A DNA stretch of 8,298 nucleotides from Roseimaritima sp. (GTDB taxonomy: Bacteria > Planctomycetota > Planctomycetia > Pirellulales > Pirellulaceae): positions 1 to 8,298 of the forward strand of contig SLFV01000172.1 in the NCBI GenBank assembly GCA_007124075.1, given 5' to 3'. A model generated the notes under the pieces. That model saw only the letters and a list, made by a program, of their open reading frames with translations. It did no database searches and was not told the DNA's origin. Below are positions 7,198-8,298 of the stretch, piece after piece (within the stretch, counting starts at the first letter, position 1; the number at the start of each line of letters is the position of its first letter). A program made the position numbers and the translations under genes.

Positions 7198-8298
7198 TTA
7201 ACCGTTGGGCTTCCCGGCAGTAAGGTACTTGTAGTTGCCATAGCGGTACGAGTAACTGGAAAAAGGGACACCACTGAAGACCGTGCCGACAACATTAGCG
7301 CCCGCCGCCTCCAATCGTCGCTGCGCTCGTAACGTCGATTCGGTGCGACTTAGGTCACGCATCACACAAACCAATGTAGCATCGGTTTCCGAGGCGATCG
7401 CTAACGATTCACCAGCCGCCAGTACAGGTGCCGTATCGATTACAACAAACGCGTAACTGTCTAAGGCATGATCGATCAAATCACGAATTGCCGAAGCGTT
7501 CAAAAGACGATGAGGGCTTTGCGTCATAATCCCTGCAGGCATCACATGGACCAAATCGCCAAGAGATTTATCGATTGCCTCATCAAAGCCCGATTCCCCG
7601 GACAGCACCCTCGCCAGCCCCGGGCCCATGTCTAAACCAAAGACATTATGCTGGTCGGGACTCCGCAGGTCAGCATCGACCAGCAGTACTGTCTTGCCGC
7701 ACGCCTTGGCCAAGGAGATAGCCAATTGCGATGAAACGCTACTTTTGCCTTCGCCCGACATGCTGCTAGCGATCGTGATTGATCGGACATTCCGGGTTTC
7801 TTTCGAAAGCATCAAGTTTGCGCGCAAGCTATCGATACTTTCTTCAAAAACACGCTGCCTGCGTCCCGAACTGACTTTCGACGGAATGCGGGCAACCTCT
7901 CCCATCACGGGGGCCAAACTGCGGTTTTCGAGCGCCGAAATATCAGAAATGCGCTTCGCGCGCAATTCCCAAAGCAACCCTAGCATGAAGGGCAAGAAAA
8001 AGGCCCCACCACCGAAAACGATCATTTTCTTTAATGGAATCGGTTCAATCGGGGAGTTCGGTACCGTGGCCGCACTGAGCGAATAAACTCCGCTTCCCCG
8101 CTGTCTCTCGGTCCGGATGGCGGCAATGCGTTCATTCAACATGCCCAGAATCCTGGCAGCAACCTCGCGATCCTCCTGTGCAAAACGCAGATCGGCCGTA
8201 CTGCCTCCCTTGCGTTCCAGGCGTGCCCTTTCCTGGTCGTACTGGTCCTGCAATACCGTCATTTTGGAACGCAGGTCCGCAAGTTGCTGGCGTTTTGC
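7198..8298 (-). CDS. Polysaccharide co-polymerase / BY-kinase (Wzc-type tyrosine autokinase), N-terminus missing
   Basis: Membrane protein that couples polysaccharide chain-length control to a cytoplasmic tyrosine autokinase. The frame runs off the right edge, so the first membrane helix and most of the periplasmic Wzz domain are outside; 366 residues are visible. Numbering from the internal ATG at 8262, residues 1-55 are a charged coiled coil, followed by the proline-rich segment before the second helix (VPNSPIEPIP, 67-76) and a membrane helix near 80-98. The kinase domain shows Walker A SSMSGEGKSS (166-175, Lys173), Walker A' LLVDADLRSP (193-202) and Walker B FVVIDTAP (272-279, Asp276). The C-terminus carries a tyrosine cluster (Tyr337, 339, 341, 344, 346), the usual autophosphorylation site. 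The oligomerisation motif Glu-x2-Arg-x2-Arg reads E141-S-I-D-S-L-R147, with Asp for the first Arg. It is the first gene of the minus-strand group seen here, and the stop is TAA at 7198. Confidence 0.93.
   Translation of the reverse strand, partial: AKRQQLADLRSKMTVLQDQYDQERARLERKGGSTADLRFAQEDREVAARILGMLNERIAAIRTERQRGSGVYSLSAATVPNSPIEPIPLKKMIVFGGGAFFLPFMLGLLWELRAKRISDISALENRSLAPVMGEVARIPSKVSSGRRQRVFEESIDSLRANLMLSKETRNVRSITIASSMSGEGKSSVSSQLAISLAKACGKTVLLVDADLRSPDQHNVFGLDMGPGLARVLSGESGFDEAIDKSLGDLVHVMPAGIMTQSPHRLLNASAIRDLIDHALDSYAFVVIDTAPVLAAGESLAIASETDATLVCVMRDLSRTESTLRAQRRLEAAGANVVGTVFSGVPFSSYSYRYGNYKYLTAGKPNG

Noticed and set aside
7017..7295. Minus-strand 92-codon ORF overlapping the 3' end of the kinase gene
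   Set aside because: Its first third lies out of frame inside the well-supported kinase C-terminus, and no domain is visible; the ORF at 7177-6959 explains the gap better.

Overview
The window looks like part of an exopolysaccharide (EPS) locus from a Gram-negative-type bacterium. A planctomycete of the Pirellulales/Rhodopirellula kind fits best: GC content is moderate, Shine-Dalgarno sequences are weak or absent, the TPR protein is very large, and an EpsI-family protein sits beside a polysaccharide co-polymerase/tyrosine kinase. The taxon is an inference, since no rRNA or other marker gene is present.

Layout. On the plus strand, positions 1-977 hold the 3' part of an RmlD-like nucleotide-sugar reductase gene cut by the left edge. 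A 76-residue two-helix membrane protein of unknown function follows (1040-1270). At 1267-1411 lies a compact palindromic element with 26-bp terminal inverted repeats (one mismatch), a perfect 18-bp tandem duplication and an inner hairpin. It sits between convergent genes and supplies the stop codon of the small gene. The rest of the window is read on the minus strand, right to left: a BY-kinase with a Wzz-type membrane segment (8298-7198, cut by the right edge), a possible 72-codon ORF (7177-6959), a 1609-residue membrane-anchored TPR protein (6962-2133) and an EpsI/DUF3485 protein (2090-1437). The minus-strand spacings are 20 bp, an ATGA overlap if the small ORF is real, and 42 bp, which suggests one operon.

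How the genes may work together (inference from family knowledge): the kinase/co-polymerase would control polymer length and export, the TPR protein would be an envelope scaffold comparable to the TPR proteins of PEP-CTERM/exosortase EPS loci, and EpsI is the usual companion of an exosortase. No exosortase and no PEP-CTERM protein is encoded in this window. The RmlD-like enzyme could supply a deoxysugar precursor, but the expected SDR catalytic lysine is methionine.

Most notable points: the palindromic element that ends a gene, the Tyr-x3-Met active site in the reductase, the possible ATGA-coupled small ORF, and the giant TPR protein anchored by a transmembrane helix rather than a lipobox.
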